Notes under the pieces: model-generated
What the model saw: only the letters and a program-made list of their open reading frames with translations
Database searches by the model: none
Told to the model about the DNA's origin: nothing
NCBI GenBank assembly: GCA_046309355.1
Contig: JBKCPL010000043.1
Location: forward strand, 1-30,667
From: CAYSBE01 sp046309355
GTDB lineage: Bacteria > Bacteroidota > Bacteroidia > UKL13-3
Reading direction: 5' to 3'
Length of the DNA stretch: 30,667 bases
Translations under genes and position numbers: made by a program
Shown: in pieces, positions 1-8,290 of the stretch
Layout of the letters: every line of letters starts with the position of its first letter
Numbering within the stretch: position 1 is the first letter of the stretch

Positions 1-32
1 TTCCCGATTCAATTCGGTGTTTGTGTGAAAAT

Positions 33-61
33 GTGGGGGCCCGGCCCCCGCGCCGGCCCAC
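33..61 (-). terminator. Possible metK terminator, GC-rich imperfect hairpin
   Basis: This is a block of almost pure G/C just beyond the metK stop. The outer arms GTGGG and CCCAC pair, and inside them the run GGGGGCC pairs with GGCCCCC. On the minus strand the hairpin is followed by ATTTTC, a weak U-tract. A second small hairpin (CTTA/TAAG arms, 65-81) lies between it and the stop. The position suits a transcription terminator, but the poor U-tract keeps this tentative. Confidence 0.4.
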
Positions 62-82
62 TTCCTTATGCCTTGCGTAAGC

Positions 83-1336
83 CTACTTTAAGCCAAACGC
101 CTTTTTGATTTTATCGGTATAATCCAGTTTTTCCCACGTAAACAATTCTACCTTTTTCGCCACTTTTTTTCCATCGGGCGAAGTAAATGTTTTTGTTACA
201 GTTTCACACTTACGTCCCATGTGGCCGTATGCGGCTGTTTCGCTGTATATCGGGTTTCTCAGTTTCAGTCTGGTTTCGATGCCGTAAGGCGTCATGTCAA
301 ATATCTTGCTGATTTTTGCAGCAATCTCACCGTCACTCATCTTAACTTTTGATGTGCCGTAGGTATTGATGTAAATGCCCATTGGGTCTTTCACGCCTAT
401 GGCGTATGATACCTGAACCAACACCTCATCACATAATCCGGCTGCTACCATGTTTTTAGCAATATGGCGTGTGGCGTAAGCTGCTGAACGGTCAACTTTT
501 GATGGATCTTTGCCTGAAAACGCTCCGCCACCGTGTGCACCTTTACCTCCGTAAGTATCTACAATGATTTTACGTCCGGTTAATCCGGTGTCACCGTGTG
601 GTCCGCCAATAACAAATTTACCTGTCGGGTTAATGTGGTACTTGATATTGTTGTTAAACAACTTTGCGTATTTTTTGTATTTCGACTTTACACGGGGCAT
701 CAAAATGTCAATGATATCCTTCTGGATTTTAGCCTGCATTTTGGCTTCTGTATCAAAATCATCGTGCTGAGTGGAAACCACTATAGAATCAATTCGAACA
801 GGCTGGTTTTTGTCATTGTATTCAAGCGTTACCTGACTTTTAGCATCGGGACGCAGGTATTTAATTTGCTTGTTCTCTCTGCGCAAAGCAGCCAGTTCTA
901 AAAGAATGCCGTGCGCTAAATCAAGCGCCAATGGCATGTAATTATCGGTTTCGCTGGTGGCGTAGCCAAACATCATGCCCTGGTCTCCCGCACCCTGGTC
1001 CTGCTTTTTCTTGCGGTCTACTCCCTGATTGATATCGGCCGATTGCTCGTGAATGGCTGATAAAACTCCACACGAGTTGGCTTCGAACATGTACTCCGAT
1101 TTGGTGTACCCGATTTTTTTTATCACATCGCGTGCGATGGATTGAACATCCAGGTAAGCTTTTGATTTTACCTCGCCTGCCAATACCACCTGCCCGGTTG
1201 TTACCAGCGTTTCGCAGGCTACTTTTGAGTCGGGGTCAAATGCCAAAAAGTGATCAATGAGTGCGTCTGAAATCTGATCGGCTACTTTATCGGGGTGTCC
1301 TTCACTTACCGATTCGGATGTAAATAAATAAGGCAT
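83..1336 (-). CDS. metK: S-adenosylmethionine synthetase MetK
   Basis: Makes S-adenosylmethionine from methionine and ATP in the cytoplasm, feeding all SAM-dependent methylation. The 417-residue product shows the family hallmarks in order: the N-terminal HPDK motif (residues 14-17), the GAGDQG ATP-binding motif (115-120), a GGPHGDTGLTGRK stretch in the central domain, and the glycine-rich GGGAFSGKDPSKVDRS loop that closes over the active site. It is slightly longer than the E. coli enzyme (about 384 residues), which from memory is common in Bacteroidota. The ATG start has a clear promoter about 45 nt upstream. That leader is too short for a SAM riboswitch. It is transcribed alone, divergent from the unknown gene at 1462. 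Confidence 0.97.
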   Translation of the reverse strand: MPYLFTSESVSEGHPDKVADQISDALIDHFLAFDPDSKVACETLVTTGQVVLAGEVKSKAYLDVQSIARDVIKKIGYTKSEYMFEANSCGVLSAIHEQSADINQGVDRKKKQDQGAGDQGMMFGYATSETDNYMPLALDLAHGILLELAALRRENKQIKYLRPDAKSQVTLEYNDKNQPVRIDSIVVSTQHDDFDTEAKMQAKIQKDIIDILMPRVKSKYKKYAKLFNNNIKYHINPTGKFVIGGPHGDTGLTGRKIIVDTYGGKGAHGGGAFSGKDPSKVDRSAAYATRHIAKNMVAAGLCDEVLVQVSYAIGVKDPMGIYINTYGTSKVKMSDGEIAAKISKIFDMTPYGIETRLKLRNPIYSETAAYGHMGRKCETVTKTFTSPDGKKVAKKVELFTWEKLDYTDKIKKAFGLK

Positions 1337-1380
1337 GATGAATCTTTATTAATTATTTGGTTTTAGTATTAAAAGCTGGG

Positions 1381-1410
1381 CAAAAATACATTTTTGGGTG
1401 AAGTTGCAAA
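1381..1410 (-). promoter_or_regulatory. metK promoter (Bacteroidota type)
   Basis: Read on the minus strand: TTTG (1410-1407), an 18-nt spacer, then TATTTTTG (1388-1381). This is a full match to the Bacteroidota -33/-7 consensus TTTG...TAnnTTTG. The predicted transcript starts near 1374, giving a leader of about 38 nt. Confidence 0.7.
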
Positions 1411-1423
1411 GCGCAAAAATAAG

Positions 1424-1454
1424 TTGTGCATGCTCGTGGCGAGACGTATATTCG
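1424..1454 (+). promoter_or_regulatory. Promoter of the unknown gene at 1462
   Basis: TTG (1424-1426), 20-nt spacer, TATATTCG (1447-1454), one mismatch to TAnnTTTG. The predicted transcription start falls almost at the ATG at 1462. That favours 1462 over the upstream in-frame ATG at 1426, which would lie inside the -33 element. Confidence 0.5.
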
Positions 1455-1461
1455 AAGTGTT

Positions 1462-2028
1462 ATGCACGATATTGAACCTCATTTTCAGTGGAGGGCGCTT
1501 TACCGTTCGGAAGACGACCGTTTTTCGCCCTTTTATGAGCGCGAATACAGCGAATTTGAATTCACGAATAAAATCTACAATTACGTGATTCATCCGCAAT
1601 GGGATGAATTTGGCTCCCCTACCTTGTACCTTAAAATCATTTATGCCGATTACCAGGATGGTTACTGCATAATGGAACTGATTGGCGAATGGAACGATGC
1701 CGTTACCAATGATGTGATGCTGCTGAAACGCGATGTGGCGGAAATATTGATACACCACGGCATTACTAAGTTTATACTCATTGGCGAAAATGTGCTGAAC
1801 TTTCATGGCAGCGATGATTCATACTACGAAGAATGGTTTCAGGACATAGAAGACGGCTGGATTGCGCTAATAAATTTTCAGCCACATGTACTGGATGAAC
1901 TGCGCACAGCCAATCTGGATTACTACCTCAACTTTGGAGGCGAGCTGGATGCTATGGTGTGGCGAAAATTTAGCCCCGCTGATGTTTTCAAGCGGGTAGA
2001 ACATACGCTTCGAAGACGATTGGGCTAA
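1462..2028 (+). CDS. Conserved-looking protein of unknown function
   Basis: A soluble, acidic 188-residue protein that I cannot assign to a named family. It is rich in aromatic and acidic residues (for example FSPFYEREYSEFEF near the N-terminus and YYEEWFQDIEDGW in the middle). It has no signal peptide, membrane segment, or nucleotide- or metal-binding motif that I can recognise. The C-terminus is basic (RVEHTLRRRLG). An in-frame ATG at 1426 would add 12 residues, but it overlaps the likely promoter, so 1462 is preferred. It sits divergently between metK and the convergent rbfA, probably as a single-gene unit. Composition and codon use look like its neighbours, so I take it as real, with no function proposed. 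Confidence 0.75.
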   Translation: MHDIEPHFQWRALYRSEDDRFSPFYEREYSEFEFTNKIYNYVIHPQWDEFGSPTLYLKIIYADYQDGYCIMELIGEWNDAVTNDVMLLKRDVAEILIHHGITKFILIGENVLNFHGSDDSYYEEWFQDIEDGWIALINFQPHVLDELRTANLDYYLNFGGELDAMVWRKFSPADVFKRVEHTLRRRLG

Positions 2029-2029
2029 G

Positions 2030-2050
2030 CGGCAAACAACTTATTTGCCG
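2030..2050. terminator. Hairpin between convergent genes
   Basis: CGGCAAA (2030-2036), a 7-nt loop, TTTGCCG (2044-2050): a perfect 7-bp stem. It covers the rbfA stop codon and starts 2 nt after the stop of the unknown gene. It could serve as a shared terminator, but no strong U-tract follows on either strand. Confidence 0.35.
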
Positions 2051-2403
2051 TCCTTCTTCTTCAACTCATCAAACAGCTTTTCCATTTTAAACACGTAATC
2101 AAGACTGTCATCAATAAAAAAGTGCAACTCGGGTATTACGCGTACCTGCTTGCGTATTTTATGAGCCAGTTCCTTGCGTATATCTTTAGTCTGCAGGTTT
2201 ATAATATTCAGCAGTTCCTGCTTGTCTGCGGTTTGTAAAAAGCTCAGATATACCTTGGCATGCCCCAGGTCGGGCGATACATTGACGCTGGTAATGGTAA
2301 TAAAAGCTCCGTTAAACATATCGCTGCGGTGCTGCAAAAACAGGGTGGCCAGTTCCTGTTGTAGTAAGCTTGCAAATTTTTCCTGTCGTATACTCATAAT
2401 CAC
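2041..2403 (-). CDS. rbfA: 30S ribosome-binding factor RbfA
   Basis: Ribosome assembly factor that binds the 30S subunit and helps mature the 5' end of 16S rRNA; needed for growth in the cold. The 120-residue product has the typical N-terminus (MSIRQEKFASLLQQELATLF), the KH-type core with VSPDLGHAKVYLSF, and the closing segment RVIPELHFFIDDSLDY, all matching the RbfA family in order and length. Two starts are possible, ATG at 2403 (MIMSIRQEK) and ATG at 2397 (MSIRQEK). The second matches family N-termini better. It begins only 5-11 nt after the ABC exporter stop, so the two are almost certainly co-transcribed. Confidence 0.93.
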   Translation of the reverse strand: MIMSIRQEKFASLLQQELATLFLQHRSDMFNGAFITITSVNVSPDLGHAKVYLSFLQTADKQELLNIINLQTKDIRKELAHKIRKQVRVIPELHFFIDDSLDYVFKMEKLFDELKKKDGK

Positions 2404-2408
2404 ATCCG

Positions 2409-4226
2409 TTAAGTAAAGGTTTGCATTTCGGTCAATTTACGGTACACCCCATTCATGGCTATCAGTTCGTGATGCTTGCCGCGTTCTACAATTTCTCCAT
2501 TCTGCATCACTATAATCTGGTCGGCATGCTGTATAGTTGATAAGCGGTGTGCTATAACAATAGAAGTTCGGTGATGCATCAGCTTTTGTATCGCCTCCTG
2601 CACCAGCCTTTCCGATTCGGTATCGAGTGCCGATGTGGCTTCGTCCAGTATAAGAACCGGTGGGTTTTTATACACTGCACGTGCTATAGATAAACGCTGG
2701 CGCTGCCCTCCCGAAAGTTTCATGCCGCGGTCGCCAATATTGCTGTGGTAGCCATTTTCCATCTTGGCTATAAACTCATGTGCATTGGCAATTTTGGCTG
2801 CGTGCTCTACTGCCGATTGATTCATGGTTTGCTCACCAAAAGCAATATTTTTAAGTACGGAGTCATTAAACAAAATGGCTTCCTGCGTTACAATGCCCAT
2901 TAGCTGGTTCAAACTGTTCAATTCAATATCCCGAATATCTTTGCCGTCAATAAGTATTTGCCCGCTTTGCACATCGTAAAATCGTGGTAGCAAATCGGCT
3001 AATGTGGATTTACCGGCTCCCGACTGACCCACCAGTGCTACGGTTTCGCCCTTACGAACGGTTAAGTTGATGTTCTTAAGCACTACGTGATCACCATACG
3101 CAAAGGTAACGTTGCGGTACTCTATTGTTTCCCTGAATTCGTGTATGCGAATGGCATCGGGTTTGTTTTTTATTTCTATATCCGACTCCAGTATGGTAAA
3201 TAAGCGCTCGCCCGCTGCAAGCCCTCGCTGTATATTCGTAACAGCTGATGAAATGGCTTTGGCCGGAACCAGTATTTGCGAAAACAAAACAATATATGTG
3301 ATAAACTCACTGGCATTTAATTCCGATTCGTTATCGAGCACCAGCTGACCACCGTATAATAAAATACCCACTACTACACTTACCCCCAGAAATTCAGAAA
3401 TAGGCGATGCCAGTTCGCGCTTGTTCCACATCGACTTCAGAATGCTGCGGTATGCCGAGTTTTGCTCGTCAAATTTTCCTTTCACATATTCCTGCGCATT
3501 AAAGGCTTTTACAATTCGAATGCCGCTGATGGTTTCATCTACTATGCTTAGAATATTGCCCAGCAGTTGCTGCCCGGTTTTGGCTTCTTTTCGCAGTTTT
3601 TTGGCCAGTGTAGAAATAATAAATCCCGATATAGGCAGCACTATCAGCGAAAACAAGGTGAGCTTTACACTCATACTGAACAACAAAATAATGAAACCTG
3701 CTATCATCAGAGGTTCGCGAAAAATAACCTGAATAGAACTTACAATCGAGCTTTCAATTTCAGTAATGTCATTCGACAGGCTCGACATGATATTGCCTTT
3801 GCGCTGATCATGAAAATAGCCCACATGCAAGTTTACCAACTTATCGTATACTGCTTGCCGAAGGTTTTTAATTACATATGTGCGCATGCTCGTAAGCACC
3901 CGCTGCGACCAGTATTTAAACAGGTTCGAAAAAAAAACGGAAACCACAATTACCACGCACACAAACTGAAGGGCTTTGCCCTTGCCGTGGGTAGTAAATA
4001 TTTCCGAAAAGTAGTAATTGAATATTCCTTTCAGGTACTCGAGACTGATAGAAAACTCAGGTTTTGAAACGGCTGTTAATTCTACCTTATCAAAAATCAC
4101 ATTGAGCAAGGGAATAAGCAAGGTGAAATTAGCCAAGCCAAAAATTACTGCACATATGGCCAATACCGTATACTTAGGCACAAAGCGCGAGTAGGGTTTG
4201 GCAAATGCTAAAAGTTTAAAATACAT
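2409..4226 (-). CDS. MsbA-like ABC exporter, fused permease and ATPase
   Basis: Inner-membrane ABC exporter half-transporter that would act as a homodimer. Residues 1 to about 340 hold the six-helix transmembrane domain (strongly hydrophobic at 20-45, 86-103, 170-205 and 280-330). Residues about 365-605 are the ATPase: Walker A GQSGAGKST (400-408), signature LSGGQ (504-508), Walker B LILDEATSALD (525-535), H-loop histidine 560. The length of 605 matches the MsbA/lipid flippase group. Substrate cannot be read from sequence, but a lipid A or glycolipid role fits the glycosyltransferase gene just upstream. The gap to that gene is 48 nt and to rbfA 5 nt, suggesting a three-gene operon. Confidence 0.92.
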   Translation of the reverse strand: MYFKLLAFAKPYSRFVPKYTVLAICAVIFGLANFTLLIPLLNVIFDKVELTAVSKPEFSISLEYLKGIFNYYFSEIFTTHGKGKALQFVCVVIVVSVFFSNLFKYWSQRVLTSMRTYVIKNLRQAVYDKLVNLHVGYFHDQRKGNIMSSLSNDITEIESSIVSSIQVIFREPLMIAGFIILLFSMSVKLTLFSLIVLPISGFIISTLAKKLRKEAKTGQQLLGNILSIVDETISGIRIVKAFNAQEYVKGKFDEQNSAYRSILKSMWNKRELASPISEFLGVSVVVGILLYGGQLVLDNESELNASEFITYIVLFSQILVPAKAISSAVTNIQRGLAAGERLFTILESDIEIKNKPDAIRIHEFRETIEYRNVTFAYGDHVVLKNINLTVRKGETVALVGQSGAGKSTLADLLPRFYDVQSGQILIDGKDIRDIELNSLNQLMGIVTQEAILFNDSVLKNIAFGEQTMNQSAVEHAAKIANAHEFIAKMENGYHSNIGDRGMKLSGGQRQRLSIARAVYKNPPVLILDEATSALDTESERLVQEAIQKLMHHRTSIVIAHRLSTIQHADQIIVMQNGEIVERGKHHELIAMNGVYRKLTEMQTFT

Positions 4227-4274
4227 ATAACTGTGCGCAAGGTAGCATTTCTTGCAGGTTTTGCCATGTATGCA

Positions 4275-5159
4275 TTAAATTACACGGTAGTTGCGGTACT
4301 CAAACAACCGTATACCTGTTAACTTTTCAATAGAGTAAAGCAGCCATTTTTTGGCTCCTAGTTTTCGTTTTGAAGCATCCCACGTAAATTTCCAGTTCAT
4401 GCGCTGCAGGCGTTCGTTCATAACGGCTGGGTGTGTGCCCGTAAAGGGCTGCAACGATTCGATGGTGCTGTAATCATACGCATCGGCATTGGATACGTTT
4501 TCCTTCATCCACTCATCGCTGTGCCAGTAGCGGTGAAAAGTTTTTTGCTTGGCCTGTTGCTTACGCGGGTCGCGCACCCAGCCATAATGATAAATGTGTG
4601 CCTGGATGGGTTTTACATTCAGCTTTCGGTTTTCTATTCTGAAACCCTGTGCATCGCGGTATGAGTTAATGCGCTTGTCGTTTCTAATCACCCGTATTTC
4701 ATTTCGGTACCAGCTGCGTGTATCTCCTGTAAAATTGTAGCTGCCGTAAAAATGCAGATACCTGAACAGCAAACCCTCCACACGTTTATCGGGAAGGTAT
4801 GTAGTGCATGCATCGAGTATAGCCTGATGGTCTTTTTCGTGCACCACCTCATCGCCTTGCAGGTAAAAACACCAGTCGGATTTAGCTGAAACTGCTGCAA
4901 ATGCCTTGTTGGTTTCCACAGCCAGCACCCGCCCACCTTCGCGTAGTGAGTCGTCCCATACGGTTTCAATAATTTTAAGTTTATCGCTGCCTATTTGTTG
5001 AATCAATGGCAATGTGTCATCATCTGATTTTCCAACAGCCACCACATACTCATCTACAATAGGTAAAATACTTTGTATGGATTCAATGATGGGATAATCA
5101 TACAAAACCGCGTTGCGAACAATGGTAAATGCGCTGATAAAGGGTTTTTGAGCAGTCAA
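4275..5159 (-). CDS. GT2-like family glycosyltransferase
   Basis: A 294-residue cytoplasmic protein with a GT-A type glycosyltransferase fold. The N-terminus reads ISAFTIVRNAVLYDYPIIESIQS, then the VDEYVVAVGKSDDDT nucleotide-sugar segment, and LQGDEVVHE (100-108) in place of the metal-binding DxD motif. The rest has many Trp, Tyr and His residues. No signal peptide and no clear membrane helix. The start must be TTG at 5159 (or ATT just before it), because a TAA lies in frame three codons upstream of the TTG and no ATG or GTG fits. A full promoter sits directly upstream. It likely modifies a surface glycan or lipid with the exporter downstream; donor and acceptor are unknown. Confidence 0.85.
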   Translation of the reverse strand: MTAQKPFISAFTIVRNAVLYDYPIIESIQSILPIVDEYVVAVGKSDDDTLPLIQQIGSDKLKIIETVWDDSLREGGRVLAVETNKAFAAVSAKSDWCFYLQGDEVVHEKDHQAILDACTTYLPDKRVEGLLFRYLHFYGSYNFTGDTRSWYRNEIRVIRNDKRINSYRDAQGFRIENRKLNVKPIQAHIYHYGWVRDPRKQQAKQKTFHRYWHSDEWMKENVSNADAYDYSTIESLQPFTGTHPAVMNERLQRMNWKFTWDASKRKLGAKKWLLYSIEKLTGIRLFEYRNYRVI

Positions 5160-5168
5160 AATATCTTA

Positions 5169-5199
5169 TTTAGAACCATTCAAAAATAGTGTATTTTCG
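5169..5199 (+). promoter_or_regulatory. feoAB promoter, overlapping a divergent promoter
   Basis: TTTA (5169-5172), 19-nt spacer, TATTTTCG (5192-5199), close to TTTG...TAnnTTTG. Predicted start near 5206. It interlocks with the minus-strand promoter at 5181-5211. I could not make out a convincing Fur or DtxR box. Confidence 0.55.
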
Positions 5200-5211
5200 C
5201 AGCCTTGCTAA
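5181..5211 (-). promoter_or_regulatory. Promoter of the glycosyltransferase operon
   Basis: On the minus strand: TTAG (5211-5208), 19-nt spacer, TATTTTTG (5188-5181), a perfect -7 match. Predicted start near 5174, leaving a leader of about 15 nt before the TTG start codon at 5159. Its elements lie within the spacer and flank of the feoA promoter. Confidence 0.6.
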
Positions 5212-5224
5212 TCTTAAGCTGTTT

Positions 5225-5467
5225 TTGAAACTATCAGAACTTACATACGGGCAGGAGGCGGTTGTTAAACGTGTCGACAATGAATACCTCGCGCTGAAAT
5301 TATTTGAAATGGGCCTGCTGCCGGGCGAGCAGGTGTTGCTGGAAAACATAGCACCTTTTGGCGACCCTATTGCCATTAAAGTTGGCGAATATAAAATGTG
5401 CCTGCGCACCGAAGATGCTGCATGTATAGAAGTTGAACTCAGAACATCAGGCCATGACACCATTTAA
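5225..5467 (+). CDS. feoA: Ferrous iron transport accessory protein FeoA
   Basis: Small cytoplasmic SH3-like protein that works with FeoB in ferrous iron uptake. The family pattern is clear: KLSELTYGQEAVVKRV at the N-terminus, then LALKLFEMGLLPGEQVLLENIAPFGDPIAIKVGEYKMCLR, ending with an acidic strand. A GTG at 5189 opens the frame, but it lies inside the promoter -7 region. TTG at 5225 gives the usual start (M)KLSEL and an 80-residue protein of normal size, so I choose it. It overlaps feoB by 14 nt, which points to translational coupling. No FeoC follows; a possible FeoB-associated small protein lies far away at 16020. Confidence 0.9.
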   Translation: MKLSELTYGQEAVVKRVDNEYLALKLFEMGLLPGEQVLLENIAPFGDPIAIKVGEYKMCLRTEDAACIEVELRTSGHDTI

Positions 5468-7568
5468 TAAACAGGAAATAGCGGTAGCGCTAGTGGGAAA
5501 TCCCAATAGCGGTAAGACATCACTGTTTAATGCGCTTACCGGGCTGAATCAGAAAGTGAGTAATTTTCCGGGCACTACGGTGGAGAAAAAAATCGGTCAG
5601 TGCAAGCTGAGCAATACCACTTCTGCCCAGATTATTGATTTGCCGGGCACTTACAGCCTGTATCCCAAGTCGGCTGATGAGCTGGTAACGTATGAAATAC
5701 TGCGCAACAAAGCAGAGACCGATTTTCCGGATATCGTACTCTTTATTGCCGATGCATCTAATCTGAAACGCAATTTACTGCTGCTTACGCAGGTGGCCGA
5801 TTTGGGTGTGCCGGTAATACTTGCCCTAAACATGACTGATATTGCCGAACGCAGAGGCATATTTTACGATATCAGCATATTGAGCGAGAAACTGAAAATT
5901 CCGGTTGTGCCTATTAATGCGCGAACACGAAAAGGTATTCACGAAATTAAAGCTCACCTGCTCAACGTGTCGAACTATAAGCGGGTAACCTATTTTAGCC
6001 TGAATCAGGCTGCAGAGGATGCCTTACTGGATGAGCTGTGTGACATTACCGATAAGCGAAACACCTATGCAGCAATTCAGTACTCGATTAATGCAGCCGA
6101 ACTGCTGAATACAAAATCAAAACAAATACGCGACTGTTTTGAAAAACATGCGTTTGATGCACGCAAATTTCAGGAACACGAAATACTGTCGCGCTACCGC
6201 ATAATTGATGAAGCTGTTCGAGAAAGCAGGCATACCAAAACAAGCTTAATTACTCACTCATTTTCGCAAAAGGTAGACAAAGTACTTACTCACCGTATAT
6301 GGGGAATTGCTATTTTCATCATGCTGCTTTTTATGGTTTTTCAGGCCATTTTCAGCTGGTCGAGTATACCCATGCAATGGTTTGAAAACGGTTTTACACT
6401 GGCTTCGCAAATGGTGGAAGCCTCACTGCCCGATGGTGTTCTGCGCGATTTAATTATTAGCGGCATTCTGGCCGGACTTAGCGGAGTCATGGTTTTTCTG
6501 CCGCAAATCATCATTCTTTTTGCATTCATTGCCATTTTGGAAGACGTGGGTTACATGGCTCGTGTTGGATTTATCATGGACCGCCTCATGAGGCCGTTCG
6601 GCATGAACGGAAAATCAGTCGTTCCGCTTATCAGCGGAATGGCCTGTGCTGTTCCCAGCATTATGGCCTCACGCAATATCGAAAACAAAAAAGAACGCCT
6701 CATTACCATTTTAGTTACCCCGCTCATGAGCTGCTCGGCCAGGCTGCCGGTTTATACACTGCTTATATCGCTGCTGGTACCCGTTACCGCCAAGTGGGGA
6801 CCGTTCAATTTGCACGGCATTGTGTTAATGGCCATGTATCTGTTAGGGTTTATTGCTGTTCTGTTCAGCGCATTTGTGTTTAAATTTTTTATAAAAAATC
6901 CTGTACGCAATTACTTTATGATGGAACTGCCGGGCTACAAATTGCCGGTGTGGAGCAATATTTTAATTACGCTGTACGATAAAGGCAAAGCTTTTGTATG
7001 GGGAGCAGGAAAAATTATTGTAGCTGTTTCTGTCGTGCTGTGGGCGCTTGCATCTTTTGGCCCAAGCCAACATATGCAGCAGGTAGATGCCAAATACGAT
7101 ACCCTGATTGTAAAAGACAGCACTGATGCTGAACGAATACATTCACTGCGTGCTGCCGAAAAATTGCAGGCTTCGTATGCGGGTGAATTCGGCCGCTGGA
7201 TAGAACCTGCCATTAAACCGCTGGGCTTCGATTGGAAGATAGGCGTGGCGCTGCTTACCTCGCTGGCTGCGCGCGAAGTATTTGTAGGTACCATGAGCAC
7301 CATTTACAGTGTAGGTGGAGAAATAGAAGACCTTAGCAGCATACGTGAAAAAATGCTGGAAGAAAAAAACCAAGACGGCTCACACAAGTACTCGCTGGCA
7401 ACTGTATTGTCTCTCATGATTTTTTATGCCTTTGCTTTGCAGTGCATGAGCACGGTTTCTATCGTGCGCGAAGAAACACAAAGCATCAAATGGCCGGTGA
7501 TTCAATTTGTGTACATGACGGCCTTGGCCTATATCAGCAGCCTGGTGGTGTATACTATATTTAGCTAA
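5454..7568 (+). CDS. feoB: Ferrous iron transporter FeoB
   Basis: Inner-membrane ferrous iron transporter with a cytoplasmic G-protein domain. Counting from ATG 5454 (704 residues), the G domain shows G1 GNPNSGKTS (15-23), the FPGTT switch region, G3 DLPG (62-65) and G4 NMTD (126-129). A helical spacer follows, then the membrane part with two Gate repeats; GMACAVPSIMASRNI and LVTPLMSCSARLPVY are the conserved cysteine-bearing pore segments. The C-terminus ends with FALQCMSTVSIVREET and a final helix. A TTG at 5433 could extend the N-terminus by seven residues, but the ATG is better placed. It ends 3 nt before the convergent DUF2461 gene. Confidence 0.96.
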   Translation: MTPFNKQEIAVALVGNPNSGKTSLFNALTGLNQKVSNFPGTTVEKKIGQCKLSNTTSAQIIDLPGTYSLYPKSADELVTYEILRNKAETDFPDIVLFIADASNLKRNLLLLTQVADLGVPVILALNMTDIAERRGIFYDISILSEKLKIPVVPINARTRKGIHEIKAHLLNVSNYKRVTYFSLNQAAEDALLDELCDITDKRNTYAAIQYSINAAELLNTKSKQIRDCFEKHAFDARKFQEHEILSRYRIIDEAVRESRHTKTSLITHSFSQKVDKVLTHRIWGIAIFIMLLFMVFQAIFSWSSIPMQWFENGFTLASQMVEASLPDGVLRDLIISGILAGLSGVMVFLPQIIILFAFIAILEDVGYMARVGFIMDRLMRPFGMNGKSVVPLISGMACAVPSIMASRNIENKKERLITILVTPLMSCSARLPVYTLLISLLVPVTAKWGPFNLHGIVLMAMYLLGFIAVLFSAFVFKFFIKNPVRNYFMMELPGYKLPVWSNILITLYDKGKAFVWGAGKIIVAVSVVLWALASFGPSQHMQQVDAKYDTLIVKDSTDAERIHSLRAAEKLQASYAGEFGRWIEPAIKPLGFDWKIGVALLTSLAAREVFVGTMSTIYSVGGEIEDLSSIREKMLEEKNQDGSHKYSLATVLSLMIFYAFALQCMSTVSIVREETQSIKWPVIQFVYMTALAYISSLVVYTIFS

Positions 7569-7571
7569 TCG

Positions 7572-8228
7572 TTATTCATAAGCTACAAACAAAAAGTCGT
7601 TCAGCGGCTTACCTGTTTCAAATAATTTAAGCAGTTTTTTATCAATGTTTTTCTCTGTGAGTTCCGCATCTGAAAGTGCTGCTGTTCCCACAAAGCTTTT
7701 GTACTTCAGCCATTCAATGGCAGCATTATCGGCATCATACCCTTTAGGCGGTCGTGTTAGCTGCTCACCATCCAGTTTGCCAAATGCGTTTTTAAATGAA
7801 CGTGCCGTCACAATTTTTTGAAACGAATCGGCATTGTAATCAATCTCCTGACGGATTGCAGCCAGTATATGTGGCTCAGGCATATACGAACCCACTGCAG
7901 CAAAACTTTTTCCGGGCTCAACATGCAAGTAGTATCCGCAAAAATCATCCCGTCTGGCAGTTTTACTTAGACTTAACCCAAAATTGGTTTTGTAGGGCTG
8001 CTTATTTTTTGAAAAACGGATATCGCGGTTAATTCTGAAAATGCACTGCTTGGGTTCTAGCTGTGCTATATGCGCATCCATGGCAGCTGTTTTATGTATC
8101 ATGTCTTGTGCAAACACCAACCACTGTTTACGCAGTGCATCATATTCTGTTCGGTGTGCGTCAAACCATTCTTTGGTGTTATTTTTTGAAAGACGGCTTA
8201 AAAAGGAGAGCAACGATTTAAAATCCAT
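7572..8228 (-). CDS. DUF2461 (TIGR02453) family protein
   Basis: A 218-residue cytoplasmic protein of a widespread family with no established function. The N-terminal signature is present: LLSFLSRLSKNNTKEWFDAHR, followed by the strongly conserved FRINRDIRFSKNKQPYKTNFG, then GYYLHVEPGKSFAAVGSYMPEP and the late PPKGYDADN...EWLKYKSFVG segment. Length and motif order are normal for the family. There is no signal peptide and no membrane span. It is convergent with feoB, with only 3 nt between the stop codons, and divergent from the methyltransferase at 8291. Nothing in the context points to a role. Confidence 0.9.
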   Translation of the reverse strand: MDFKSLLSFLSRLSKNNTKEWFDAHRTEYDALRKQWLVFAQDMIHKTAAMDAHIAQLEPKQCIFRINRDIRFSKNKQPYKTNFGLSLSKTARRDDFCGYYLHVEPGKSFAAVGSYMPEPHILAAIRQEIDYNADSFQKIVTARSFKNAFGKLDGEQLTRPPKGYDADNAAIEWLKYKSFVGTAALSDAELTEKNIDKKLLKLFETGKPLNDFLFVAYE

Positions 8229-8290
8229 ACATCAGTTATTTTGTGGCAAGTTAGGTTTTTAACTAAATTCGACCGCAACAATACCTATTC

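Noticed and set aside
1337..1425. SAM riboswitch upstream of metK
   Set aside because: The predicted leader is only about 38 nt and holds no fitting stem set.
5189..5224. GTG start for feoA
   Set aside because: It falls inside the -7 region and would add residues not found in the family; TTG 5225 gives the standard KLSEL start.
5160..5224. Fur or DtxR box in the feoA promoter
   Set aside because: I could not fit either consensus convincingly; the A/T-rich similarity is better explained by two core promoters.
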